The position numbers were made by a program, and so were the translations under genes. The notes beneath the pieces are model-generated. The model did not search any database, was not told where the DNA came from, and was given only the letters and a program-made list of their open reading frames with translations. This document shows positions 43,076-51,128 of a stretch of DNA of 64,000 nt, in pieces. This DNA comes from Streptomyces sp. MMG1533 (GTDB lineage Bacteria > Actinomycetota > Actinomycetes > Streptomycetales > Streptomycetaceae), in assembly GCF_001279775.1 (NCBI RefSeq), contig NZ_LGDG01000003.1:1-64000 (forward strand), in the 5' to 3' direction. Each line of letters begins with the position of its first letter. Positions within the stretch are counted from its first letter, which is position 1.

Positions 43076-43234
43076 GTCAGGTGTCCTTCCGCCGGAGCTT
43101 CACGTCCGTACGCCCTTACGTACGTGACTCGACGTGGACATGTTCAAGGATTCAAGAAATGGGGTCAGGCTGTCAGACAGGCTGCCCCGCCGCCGATCCT
43201 CCGCCGCGCCCGGAGCACCGATCCTCCGCCCCGC

Positions 43235-44152
43235 TCAGAGCAGCGGGGCAACCTCCTCCCCGAACACCGCCATCTGATCGGTGAGTTCGGCACGGCTCCG
43301 GCTGCGGAACCGCACCTGGATCTGGCGCACGCCCATCGCCCGATACGCCCGCAGCGACTCGGCGAGGGCCTCCGGGCGGCCGGTGAGGGTCCGGCGCCCC
43401 ACCTCCCACCCCGGCTCACCGGCGTACAGCGGCTCGGTGATCGCCCCGACGGTGAACGGGCCGGTGAGGCCCGCCTCCTCGCGCAGCCGCCCGAGCCGCG
43501 CGATCTGGTCCGGCAGACGCTCGCGCGGGTCACCCTGCGGCAACCAGCCGTCGCCCTTCAGCGCGGCCCGGCGCACGGCGGCGGGCGAGGAGCCGCCGAC
43601 CCAGAGGGGGACGCGGTCCTGTGCGGGCCGCGGCTGCTGACCGAGCCCTTCGAAGTCGTACAACTTGCCGTGATGCTCGGGGAATTCGTCCCTTCCGAGG
43701 GCTACCCGCAGCGCATCGACGACCTCGTCGAGCACGGCCCCCCGCCGCTCGAAATCCACCCCCAGCGCCTCGAACTCCTCGCGTACGTGCCCGGCGCCGA
43801 CGCCGAGGATCAGCCGGCCGCCGGAGAGGTGGTCGAGGGTGGCGTACTGCTTGGCGGTGAGGAGCGGGTGCCTCAGTCCGACGACGGCGACATGGCTGAG
43901 CAGCCGCACGCGCTCGGTGGCGGCGGCCAGGAAGGCGAGCGTGGCCACGGGGTCGTACCAGACCGTGCTCATCGCGGACGCGAGCCGGCGCGGGATGGCG
44001 ACGTGGTCGCAGCAGGCGACGTAGTCGAAGCCGGCACGGTCGGCGGTACGGGCGATGGCGAGGAGGTCGCCGGGTCCGGCGACCGCCTCCCAGGGTTCGG
44101 CGTAGAGGGTGCTCTGGGACTGGACGGGGAGCTGGATGCCGTACCGGATCAC
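43235..44152 (-). CDS. LLM-class F420-dependent oxidoreductase
   Basis: The 305-residue protein has IRYGIQLPVQSQ, ADRAGFDYVACCDHVAIPRR, VRLLSHVAVVGLRHPLLTAK, ATLDHLSGGRLILGVGAGHV and LYAGEPGWEVGRRT. This is the TIGR03619/F420 branch. GTG 44152 overlaps the TGA of the upstream amidohydrolase gene (GTGA), so the two are translationally coupled. Both are probably controlled by the operator at 45410-45426. Confidence 0.88.
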   Translation of the reverse strand: MIRYGIQLPVQSQSTLYAEPWEAVAGPGDLLAIARTADRAGFDYVACCDHVAIPRRLASAMSTVWYDPVATLAFLAAATERVRLLSHVAVVGLRHPLLTAKQYATLDHLSGGRLILGVGAGHVREEFEALGVDFERRGAVLDEVVDALRVALGRDEFPEHHGKLYDFEGLGQQPRPAQDRVPLWVGGSSPAAVRRAALKGDGWLPQGDPRERLPDQIARLGRLREEAGLTGPFTVGAITEPLYAGEPGWEVGRRTLTGRPEALAESLRAYRAMGVRQIQVRFRSRSRAELTDQMAVFGEEVAPLL

Positions 44153-45390
44153 CTGGGGCCGCCCCACAGCCCGTCCGGTGTGAGCCCGAGCAGCTCGATG
44201 GCGTTCCCCCGGACGATCCGCTCCACGACCTCCGCGTCCAGGTGCCCCATCTGTGCCTCGCCGACCTCGCGCGACTTCGGCCAGGTGGAGTCGGAGTGGG
44301 GGTAGTCGGTCTCGTAGAGGACGTTGCCGACCCCGATGGCATCCAGGTTCCGCAGCCCGAAGGCGTCGTCGAAGAAGCAGCCGTAGACGTGCTCGGCGAA
44401 CAGTTCGGACGGCGGCCGGTGGACCTTGTCGGCGACACCGCCCCAGCCGCGGTTCTCCTCCCAGACGACGTCGGCGCGCTCCAGGATGTAGGGGATCCAG
44501 CCGATCTGCCCCTCCGCGTACATGACCTTGAGGTCGGGGAAGCGCTCGAACTTGCCGCTCATCAGCCAGTCCACCATCGAGAAACAGCAGTTGGCGAAGG
44601 TGATGGTGGAGCCGACGGCGGGCGGGGCGTCGGCCGAGGTCGACGGCATCCGGCTGCTGGAGCCGATGTGCATGGCGACGACCGTGCCGGTCTCGTCGCA
44701 GGCGGCGAGGAAGGGGTCCCAGTCGTCGGTGTGGACGGACGGCAGCCCGAGATGCGGGGGTATCTCGGAGAAGGCGACGGCACGGACGCCGCGGGCGGCG
44801 TTGCGGCGGACTTCCGCGGCTGCCAGTTCGGCGTCCCAGAGGGGGATGAGGGTGAGCGGTATGAGGCGCCCGTGCGCCTCCGGTCCGCACCACTCCTCCA
44901 CCATCCAGTCGTTGTAGGCCTGGACGCAGAGGAGACCGAGCTCGTGGTCCTTCGCCTCCGTGAAGGTCTGGCCGCAGAAGCGGGGGAAGGTCGGGAAGCA
45001 GACGGCGGACTGGACGTGGTTGACGTCCATGTCGGCGAGGCGGGCGGGGACGTCGTACGAGCCCGGCCGCATCTGTTCGTAGGTGATGACCTCCAGCTTG
45101 ATCTCGTCCCTGCTGTAGCCGACCGCGGTGTCGAGGCGGGTGAGGGGGCGGTGCAGATCCTCGTAGATCCACCAGTCGCCGACCGGTCCGTCGTCGCCGG
45201 GCCGGCCCATGACGGGCTTGAAGCGGCCGCCGAGGAAGGTCATTTCCTTGAGGGGGGCGCGGACCGTGCGGGGGCCGGTGTCGAGGTACTTCTTCGGGAG
45301 CCGGTCCTGCCAGACGGTCGGCGGCTCAACGGTGTGGTCGTCGACGGAGATGATCAGTGGGAGCGCCGAGAGCGCCGAGTTGGTCTCCAT
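44149..45390 (-). CDS. Amidohydrolase_2-family metal-dependent hydrolase/decarboxylase
   Basis: The 413-residue protein has VDDHTVEPPTVWQDRLP (first metal residues), ADMDVNHVQSAVCFPTFPRF, VAMHIGSSSR (His) and ETDYPHSDSTWP (Asp/His). This is the layout of amidohydrolase_2 enzymes such as aminocarboxymuconate-semialdehyde decarboxylase relatives. It may cleave a C-C bond or hydrolyse a ring. No good Shine-Dalgarno precedes ATG 45390, and the operator lies only 20 bp upstream, so a near-leaderless transcript is possible. The LLM gene follows with overlap. Confidence 0.87.
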   Translation of the reverse strand: METNSALSALPLIISVDDHTVEPPTVWQDRLPKKYLDTGPRTVRAPLKEMTFLGGRFKPVMGRPGDDGPVGDWWIYEDLHRPLTRLDTAVGYSRDEIKLEVITYEQMRPGSYDVPARLADMDVNHVQSAVCFPTFPRFCGQTFTEAKDHELGLLCVQAYNDWMVEEWCGPEAHGRLIPLTLIPLWDAELAAAEVRRNAARGVRAVAFSEIPPHLGLPSVHTDDWDPFLAACDETGTVVAMHIGSSSRMPSTSADAPPAVGSTITFANCCFSMVDWLMSGKFERFPDLKVMYAEGQIGWIPYILERADVVWEENRGWGGVADKVHRPPSELFAEHVYGCFFDDAFGLRNLDAIGVGNVLYETDYPHSDSTWPKSREVGEAQMGHLDAEVVERIVRGNAIELLGLTPDGLWGGPR

Positions 45391-45409
45391 GGGGGCACGG
45401 TAGCGCCGA

Positions 45410-45426
45410 TCTGACGACCCGTCAGC
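45410..45426. promoter_or_regulatory. Catabolic-regulon operator, copy 5
   Basis: TCTGACG-ACC-CGTCAGC has one mismatch to the palindrome. It is 20 bp upstream of the amidohydrolase start. Confidence 0.75.
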
Positions 45427-45600
45427 TATGACGGAGGGGCCCGGTCGTGAGGGTTCCTGGGCGGAACTGTGCGAAGAGGGCGTGAGGACCTTGTGATATC
45501 CCGCGCGCCTACCTGTGATCGCGCCCTCCACAGCTGACGCATCTGCCGTGAACAAGGCAAACTGGCGGGGTGGCTCAGGACATCTAGGGGGACGACGGCG

Positions 45601-48600
45601 ATGGACGGTGTACCGCGAGTGCCGGAGGTACCGCGCGTACCGGAGCAGAGGCGGCGTCCCGGGTTCTCCGAGGAGGAGACGGTGGTGCCGGGAACGGGCG
45701 CGCGCGCAGCTGAGCAGGCGATCGTGGCGCCGGGGTCCGACGGGGCCGGTTCCGAAGCGTCCGCCGCGGCGCCGGGGGGCGATGGGGTCGGGGCCGAAGG
45801 GTCTGCCGTAGCGCCGAGGGCCGGTGGGGTCGGAGTCGGGGTCGGGGTCGGGGTCGGGGTCGGTGTCGGAGAGACCGTCCTGGCGCCGGGATCCGGCGGG
45901 CCCGGGGCCGAAGCGGTGGCCGTGGCGCTGCGCTTCGGTGTGCTCGGGCCGGTGCGGGCATGGCGCGGCGAGGAGTCGCTGAGCACCGGTTCCCCCCAGC
46001 AACGCGCTCTCCTGGCCGCCCTGCTGCTCCGCGAGGGCCGTACGGCCACCGCCGCCGAGCTGATCGACGCCCTGTGGGGCGAGGAGCCGCCCTCGCAGGC
46101 ACTGGCGGCGCTGCGGACGTACGCCTCCCGGCTCCGCAAGGTGCTGGACCCCGGCGTCCTGGTCAGCGAGTCCGGCGGCTACGCGATCCGCGGCCTGCGC
46201 GACGGCGCCCTGGACCTGTCCGTCGTCCAGGACCTGGCGGCGGAGGCGGAGAAGGCCCGTTCGGCCGGAGACCTGTGCCACGCCCGGGACGCACTGGGCC
46301 GGGCCCTGGCCCTCTGGGACGGGGAGGCGCTGGCGGGGGTGCCGGGTCCGTACGCGGAGGCCCAACGGGTCCGGTTGGAGGAGTGGCGCCTCCAACTGCT
46401 GGAGTCCCGCCTGGACATGGACCTGGAGCAGGGCTGCCACGCAGAGGCGGTCTCGGAGCTGACGGCCCTGACGGCGGCACACCCGCTGCGCGAGCGCCTG
46501 CGCGAACTCCTCATGCTCGCGCTGTACCGCAGCGGACGCCAGGCGGAGGCCCTGGCGGTCTACGCCGACACGCGCCGTCTGCTGGCCGACGAGCTGGGCG
46601 TCGACCCCCGTCCGGGGTTGAAGGAGCTGCAGCACCGCATCCTGCAGGCGGACCCGGGCCTGGCGGAACCGTCGGCCCCGAAGGCCGAGCCGTCCGCCAC
46701 GCCGGTGCGCCCCGCCCAACTCCCCGCCACGGTCCCCGACTTCACGGGCCGGTCCGCGTTCGTGTCGGAGCTCGGCGACGTACTGGCGTCGGCGGAGGGC
46801 CGGGTCATGGCCGTGTCCGCCCTGGCCGGAATCGGCGGCGTGGGCAAGACGACACTCGCGGTCCACGTGGCCCACCAGGCGCGGAGCGCCTTCCCCGACG
46901 GCCAGCTGTACGTCGATCTCCAGGGGGCCGGCGCGAGGGCGGCGGAGCCGGAGACGGTACTGGGCTCCTTCCTACGGGCTCTGGGCACCGCCGATTCCGC
47001 CATCCCCGACTCCCTGGAGGAACGGGCGGCGCTGTACCGCTCGGTACTGGACGGCCGCCGGGTGCTGGTGCTGCTGGACAACGCCCGGGACGCCGCGCAG
47101 GTACGCCCCCTGCTCCCCGGCACGGAGGGCTGCGCGGCACTGATCACCTCCCGCGTACGCATGGTGGACCTGGCCGGAGCCCACCTGGTGGACCTGGACG
47201 TGATGTCCCCGGACGAGGCCCTGCAGCTGTTCACACGGATCGTCGGCGACGAACGCGTGCGCTCCGAGCGCGAGGCCGCCCTGGACGTGGTGGCGGCCTG
47301 CGGCTTCCTGCCGTTGGCGATCCGCATCGCCGCGTCCCGGTTGGCGGCTCGGCGGACGTGGACCGTCTCGGTCCTGGCGGCGAAGCTGGCGGACGAGCGG
47401 CGGCGCCTGGACGAGTTGCAGGCCGGCGACTTGGCGGTGAAGGCGACCTTCGAACTCGGGTACGGGGCACTGGAGCCGGCGCAGGCCCGGGCGTTCCGGC
47501 TGCTGGGGTTGGCGGACGGACCGGACATCTCGCTGGCGGCGGCCGCGGCGGTGCTGGACCTGCCGGTGGAGGAGACCGAGGACTTGTTGGAGTCCTTGGT
47601 GGACACGTCACTCCTGGAGTCGGCGGCGCCCGGCCGCTACCGGTACCACGACCTGGTCCGGCTCTACGCGCGTGCTTGTGCGGAGAGGGACGAGTGGCCG
47701 CCGAGTGAGCGCGAGGCGGCGATGACCCGGTTGCTGGACTTCTACCTGGCGACGGCGGCGGGGGTCTACGCGCTGGAGCGCCCAGGAGACCGGCTGGTGG
47801 ATCACCTGGCGACGCCGGAGTACCCGGGGCTGGCCTTCGCGGACCGGCACCGGGCGCAGGACTGGCTGTACGCGGAGGCGGTGTCGCTGCTGGCGTGCGT
47901 ACGCCAGTCCGCGGGGTCGGGCCTCCTCAGGCAAGCGGTCGACGTGCTGTGGGCCGCCGTGGACCTGGCCGAGTCGGGCACCAACTCCAAGGCGTACGAA
48001 GGGGTCGCCTCGGCACTGCGCGAGGCGGCGCAGGAAGCCGAGGATCCGCGCGCGGAGGCGCGGGCCCTGATCACCCTGGCCTACGCGCACAGCGTCACGG
48101 GCCGGTTCGACCTGGCCGACGAGGAGGCCGCCCGAGCCCGCGAACTGACCGCCGCGTCCCACGATCCGCTGGCCAGCTGCTGGTCGTCCAACATCCTCGG
48201 TGTGATCGCGCTCTACCAGAACCGCAACGACGACGGCGCCGCCCATCTCGCCCACGCGATCGAGGGCTTCCGCGCCTGCGACGACCGCCCCGGCGAGGCG
48301 AGCGCCCTGTGCAACCTCTCCCGTATCCACCTCGCCACCGGCCGGACCGAGAGTGCGGTGTCCCTGGCGCGGCAGGGCACGCAGATGTACGACGCCATGG
48401 GGCACGCGCTCAAGGGCGCCAACGGCCGCTACGCCCTCGGCCTCGCCCTCACCCAGCACGGCACGCTGCCCGAAGCTGCCTCCCGGCTGCAAGAGGCCCT
48501 GACGGTGTTCCGGGACAGCCGCCAGCGGCTGTGGGAGGGCATGTCCCTGTTCCGGCTGGCCGAGGTCGACCTCGCCGACCGGCGTCCGGCACAGGCCGCC

Positions 48601-48816
48601 TCGAACGCCGAGACGGCCCTCACCGTGCTGCGCGGCATCGGCGGTGACTGGCGCCGGGCCAACGTGCTCGTCGTCCTCGGCCACGCGCTGAGCGGCATCG
48701 GACACCTCGGCCGGGCCCAGGTCTGCTGGCGTGACGCCTTGGAGGTGTTCGAGGCGCTGGGTGCCCCCGAGGCCGAGGCGGTCCGCAGCCTCCTCAATCC
48801 GCTCGCGGTGGCGTGA
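45601..48816 (+). CDS. AfsR/SARP-family transcriptional regulator with NB-ARC and TPR domains
   Basis: The 1071-residue protein begins with a Gly/Ala/Val-rich arm (1-108). The SARP winged-helix DNA-binding domain follows (LRFGVLGPVRAWRGEE, QQRALLAALLLREGRTATAA), then BTAD (RLRELLMLALYRSGRQAEAL ... DELGVDPRPGL). The NB-ARC part has Walker A GIGGVGKTTLAVHVA and LVLLDNARDAAQVRPLLPG. Winged helix and TPRs make up the last 450 residues (FRLLGLADG, RYRYHDLVRLYARA, SARD-type helices). AfsR activates afsS and secondary metabolism. An AfsS-like gene follows here. A (GTCGGG) microsatellite lies in the arm. ATG 45601 has GGGGGACGA upstream. Confidence 0.92.
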   Translation: MDGVPRVPEVPRVPEQRRRPGFSEEETVVPGTGARAAEQAIVAPGSDGAGSEASAAAPGGDGVGAEGSAVAPRAGGVGVGVGVGVGVGVGETVLAPGSGGPGAEAVAVALRFGVLGPVRAWRGEESLSTGSPQQRALLAALLLREGRTATAAELIDALWGEEPPSQALAALRTYASRLRKVLDPGVLVSESGGYAIRGLRDGALDLSVVQDLAAEAEKARSAGDLCHARDALGRALALWDGEALAGVPGPYAEAQRVRLEEWRLQLLESRLDMDLEQGCHAEAVSELTALTAAHPLRERLRELLMLALYRSGRQAEALAVYADTRRLLADELGVDPRPGLKELQHRILQADPGLAEPSAPKAEPSATPVRPAQLPATVPDFTGRSAFVSELGDVLASAEGRVMAVSALAGIGGVGKTTLAVHVAHQARSAFPDGQLYVDLQGAGARAAEPETVLGSFLRALGTADSAIPDSLEERAALYRSVLDGRRVLVLLDNARDAAQVRPLLPGTEGCAALITSRVRMVDLAGAHLVDLDVMSPDEALQLFTRIVGDERVRSEREAALDVVAACGFLPLAIRIAASRLAARRTWTVSVLAAKLADERRRLDELQAGDLAVKATFELGYGALEPAQARAFRLLGLADGPDISLAAAAAVLDLPVEETEDLLESLVDTSLLESAAPGRYRYHDLVRLYARACAERDEWPPSEREAAMTRLLDFYLATAAGVYALERPGDRLVDHLATPEYPGLAFADRHRAQDWLYAEAVSLLACVRQSAGSGLLRQAVDVLWAAVDLAESGTNSKAYEGVASALREAAQEAEDPRAEARALITLAYAHSVTGRFDLADEEAARARELTAASHDPLASCWSSNILGVIALYQNRNDDGAAHLAHAIEGFRACDDRPGEASALCNLSRIHLATGRTESAVSLARQGTQMYDAMGHALKGANGRYALGLALTQHGTLPEAASRLQEALTVFRDSRQRLWEGMSLFRLAEVDLADRRPAQAASNAETALTVLRGIGGDWRRANVLVVLGHALSGIGHLGRAQVCWRDALEVFEALGAPEAEAVRSLLNPLAVA
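45829..45870 (+). repeat. GTCGGG hexamer microsatellite inside the AfsR-like gene
   Basis: Seven hexamers (GTCGGA, four GTCGGG, GTCGGT, GTCGGA) encode alternating Val-Gly in the N-terminal arm. Changes in copy number would leave the reading frame intact because the unit is two codons long. Confidence 0.9.
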
Positions 48817-48826
48817 GGCGCCACAC

Positions 48827-48844
48827 GTTCATCGTTCGTTTATC
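48827..48844 (+). promoter_or_regulatory. SARP-type direct repeat upstream of the AfsS-like gene
   Basis: GTTCATC (48827-48833) and GTTTATC (48838-48844) are direct repeats exactly 11 bp apart, starting 11 bp after the regulator stop. Eleven-bp-spaced heptamers of GTTCACC type are bound by SARPs, and by PhoP at overlapping sites, in front of afsS in S. coelicolor. I infer the same arrangement here. Confidence 0.55.
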
Positions 48845-48934
48845 GCCGCCCGGCACTCTCGTCTTGTCGTTCCGTCGCGTCGGGGGGCAGACGGGGCGAC
48901 CTGGGCCGTTGCACTACGGTGAGCGGTCACAACG

Positions 48935-48970
48935 CCTGTCCGGCGGCCCTCGGGGGAGCCGCCGGACAGG
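48935..48970 (+). promoter_or_regulatory. Strong hairpin in the leader of the AfsS-like gene
   Basis: CCTGTCCGGCGGC (48935-48947) pairs perfectly with GCCGCCGGACAGG (48958-48970) around a 10-base loop. It lies about 44 bp upstream of the start codon. It could end transcripts coming from the AfsR-like gene or protect the small mRNA. Confidence 0.6.
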
Positions 48971-49013
48971 TGATCGATTCAGGGCACCCGAACTGTCAGG
49001 GGAGGCAGTGATC

Positions 49014-49196
49014 ATGAGCGACGACAACAGCACCGACAACATCCACGCCACGGGCACCGAGGACGAGACGACCGTCGGCACGGAGAACATCCACGCGACG
49101 AGCGAGCCGCTCACCACCGCGAAGCCGCTCAAGGCGGACGACGAGACCGCCGAGGCGGGCACGGACAACATCCACGCCACGGACGAACCGGCCTGA
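49014..49196 (+). CDS. AfsS-like small protein with three NIHAT repeats
   Basis: The 60-residue acidic protein has a good SD (GGGGAGG) 7-9 nt before ATG 49014. Three repeats are visible: STDNIHATG, GTENIHATS and GTDNIHATD. AfsS of S. coelicolor is also about 60 residues, lies directly downstream of afsR, and has three T-x-x-D-N-H-M-P repeats. Size, repeats and synteny argue for the same role as a pleiotropic activator of secondary metabolism; the core word here is DNIHAT. It has been called a sigma-like protein in Streptomyces annotations, but no sigma domain is present. Confidence 0.8.
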   Translation: MSDDNSTDNIHATGTEDETTVGTENIHATSEPLTTAKPLKADDETAEAGTDNIHATDEPA

Positions 49197-49220
49197 CCGA
49201 ACCACCTCGAAGACGGGGAC

Positions 49221-49257
49221 CGGCCGCGGCGGCGCGGAGGGGGAGCCGCCGCGGCCG
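49221..49257 (+). terminator. Terminator hairpin of the AfsS-like gene
   Basis: CGGCCGCGGCGGC (49221-49233) pairs perfectly with GCCGCCGCGGCCG (49245-49257). It lies 25 bp after the stop codon. Confidence 0.7.
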
Positions 49258-49275
49258 AGGTGTGGACGGCACGAC

Positions 49276-49299
49276 GGGGCCGAGCGCGAGCTCGGCCCC
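49276..49299. terminator. Second hairpin between convergent genes
   Basis: GGGGCCGAGC (49276-49285), loop GCGA and GCTCGGCCCC (49290-49299) form a 10-bp stem. It follows the first terminator and faces the convergent acyl-CoA ligase gene, so it may end that transcript. Confidence 0.55.
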
Positions 49300-49393
49300 A
49301 TGTGCATGTCGCCTCGTCGGCAAGGTCCCGCGGCAGCACGACCCTGCCGAGCGGCGAGCGGCCCAACGGCCACCCGCCGCAAAGGCGTTCACA

Positions 49394-51031
49394 TCAGCTC
49401 CCCCACCGCCGACCGGCCTCGCCCGCCGGCCCCGACCGCCCCCGCAACTCCCCCTTGACCACCTTCCCCCCGGCGTTCCGGGGCAGCTCGCCCAGGAACT
49501 CCACCGACCTCGGCACCTTGTAGTTCGCCATTTCCCGACGCGCCCAGGCGATCAGGTCGTCGGCCGTCGTCACGGAACCCGGTCGGCGGACCACGTACGC
49601 CTTGCCGACCTCGCCCAGTCGGGGATCCGGTACGCCGATCACCGCAACGTCGGCCACGTCCGGGTGCAGGCCCAGCAACTGCTCTATCTCCGCCGGGTAG
49701 GCGTTGAAGCCGCCGACGATGAACATGTCCTTCAGGCGGTCCGTGATGCGCAGGTTGCCCGCCCCGTCCAGCACGCCCACGTCCCCCGTCCGCAGCCAGC
49801 CGTCCGGCCCCACCACTTCCGCCGTCGCCGCCTCGTCCTCGTAGTAGCCCCGCATGACGTTGAAGCCGCGGACCAGGACCTCGCCGGGGACGCCGGGCCC
49901 CACGGCCCGGCCGTCGGCGTCCACGACCCGCACCTGCGCCCCCGGTATCGTCCGCCCCGACGTCGATGCGATCACCGACGGGTCGTCGCCGCGGCGGCAC
50001 ATGGTGACGATGCCGCTCGCCTCGGAGAGGCCGTAGGCCGTCAGGACCGTGTCCACGCCCAGTTCCCCGCGCAGGCGCTCGACCAGCCGTAGCGGCACCA
50101 CCGCCGCACCGGTCACCACCAGCCGCAGGGCGGAGAGGTCGTGGGCCTCCCTGGCCGGGTGGTCCAGCAACGACTGGTGCAGGGTCGGCGGGCCCGGCAG
50201 CACCGACACCCGTTCCGCCGCGATGTTGGCCAGCACCGTGTCGACGTTGAAGACCGGTTGCGGGATCATCGTCGCGCCCCGCATCAGGCAGGCCACGACG
50301 CCCGCCTTGTAGCCGAAGGTGTGGAAGAAGGGGTTCACGATCAGATAGCGGTCGCCCTGCCGGAGCCCGGCCAGGTCGCTCCACACCTCGTACGCCCGCA
50401 GTGTCTGCGCGTGGCTGATCACCGCGCCCTTGGGCCGGCCCGTCGTCCCGGAGGTGTAGACGATGTCCGAGGGCGCCGAGCCGGGGATCGCCGAGGCCCG
50501 GGCCCGTACCTCCGCATCCCCCACCGCGTCCCCGCTCGCCAGGAAGTCCTTCCAGGTGCGGAAGTCGGCCGGTGCGTCGTCGGACAGGACGACCACCTGT
50601 TCCAGTGCCGGCAGCCCCGGCAGCGGGCCGGAACCCGCCCCCTCTCCCGCCGCCCGCCGCAGCGACGCCACGTACGAGGTCCCCAGGAACGTCCCGGTCA
50701 CGAACAGCATTCGTGCGCCGCTGCGTTGCAGTACGTCCGCCGCTTCCGTGCCCTTGAAGCGTGTGTTCAACGGCACCAGCACCGCGCCCGCCGAGACCGC
50801 GCCCAGGGCGGAGACGATCCAGTCGACGGTGTTCGGGGCCCAGATCCCGACCCGGTCGCCGGGCGAGACCCCGTTCGCGATGCACGCCGCCGCCGCGCGT
50901 TCCACGCGGGCGCCCAGCTCGCCGTACGAGATCCGGGTACGGCCGTCCACCACGGCCTCGACGTCCGCGTACCGTTCGGCCGCCGACCCGACCAGCCCCG
51001 GAATGCTGCCCCACTCCAAGTCACCGCGCAT
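49394..51031 (-). CDS. Acyl-CoA ligase (FadD/FadD3-like, AMP-forming)
   Basis: The 545-residue protein has the ANL motifs: VYTSGTTGRPKGAVISH, YGLSEASG, GWLRTGDVGVLDGAGNLRIT, DRLKDMFIVGGFNAYPAEIE, and NAGGKVVKGELR with the catalytic Lys. It activates a carboxylic acid to its CoA ester. The FNAYPAEIE block and overall length are like FadD3, which starts steroid-ring breakdown in actinobacteria, but the substrate is not proven. It is divergent from the thiolase operon, with an operator 22 bp upstream of its start. Confidence 0.9.
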   Translation of the reverse strand: MRGDLEWGSIPGLVGSAAERYADVEAVVDGRTRISYGELGARVERAAAACIANGVSPGDRVGIWAPNTVDWIVSALGAVSAGAVLVPLNTRFKGTEAADVLQRSGARMLFVTGTFLGTSYVASLRRAAGEGAGSGPLPGLPALEQVVVLSDDAPADFRTWKDFLASGDAVGDAEVRARASAIPGSAPSDIVYTSGTTGRPKGAVISHAQTLRAYEVWSDLAGLRQGDRYLIVNPFFHTFGYKAGVVACLMRGATMIPQPVFNVDTVLANIAAERVSVLPGPPTLHQSLLDHPAREAHDLSALRLVVTGAAVVPLRLVERLRGELGVDTVLTAYGLSEASGIVTMCRRGDDPSVIASTSGRTIPGAQVRVVDADGRAVGPGVPGEVLVRGFNVMRGYYEDEAATAEVVGPDGWLRTGDVGVLDGAGNLRITDRLKDMFIVGGFNAYPAEIEQLLGLHPDVADVAVIGVPDPRLGEVGKAYVVRRPGSVTTADDLIAWARREMANYKVPRSVEFLGELPRNAGGKVVKGELRGRSGPAGEAGRRWGS

Positions 51032-51052
51032 GGCGGGCCTCCAGTCTCACTA

Positions 51053-51069
51053 GCTGACTACCCGTCAGA
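51053..51069. promoter_or_regulatory. Catabolic-regulon operator, copy 6
   Basis: GCTGACT-ACC-CGTCAGA has two mismatches to the palindrome. It is 22 bp upstream of the acyl-CoA ligase start. Its centre is 27 bp from that of copy 7. Confidence 0.7.
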
Positions 51070-51079
51070 TTAGCTGTAG

Positions 51080-51096
51080 TCTGACGACCTGTCAGC
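51080..51096. promoter_or_regulatory. Catabolic-regulon operator, copy 7
   Basis: TCTGACG-ACC-TGTCAGC has two mismatches. It is 33 bp upstream of the thiolase start at 51129, in the same divergent gap as copy 6. Confidence 0.7.
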
Positions 51097-51128
51097 CGCC
51101 CAGTGAGCGTGCGGAGGTAACGCCCGAC

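Noticed and set aside
43155..43190. CTGTC-A-GACAG near 43167 as another regulon operator
   Set aside because: It lacks the TGACG half-site and the 3-bp spacing; it is probably chance or a weak terminator.
45601..45930. A later start for the AfsR-like gene, near VAVALRFGVLG
   Set aside because: It is possible, as the first 108 residues are low-complexity, but ATG 45601 has the only good SD and the codon use stays coding-like. I kept the longer form.
48974..49000. The AfsS-like peptide as a RiPP precursor
   Set aside because: It has repeats but no leader/core boundary, no Cys/Ser/Thr core cluster and no modifying enzyme nearby; AfsS synteny explains it better.
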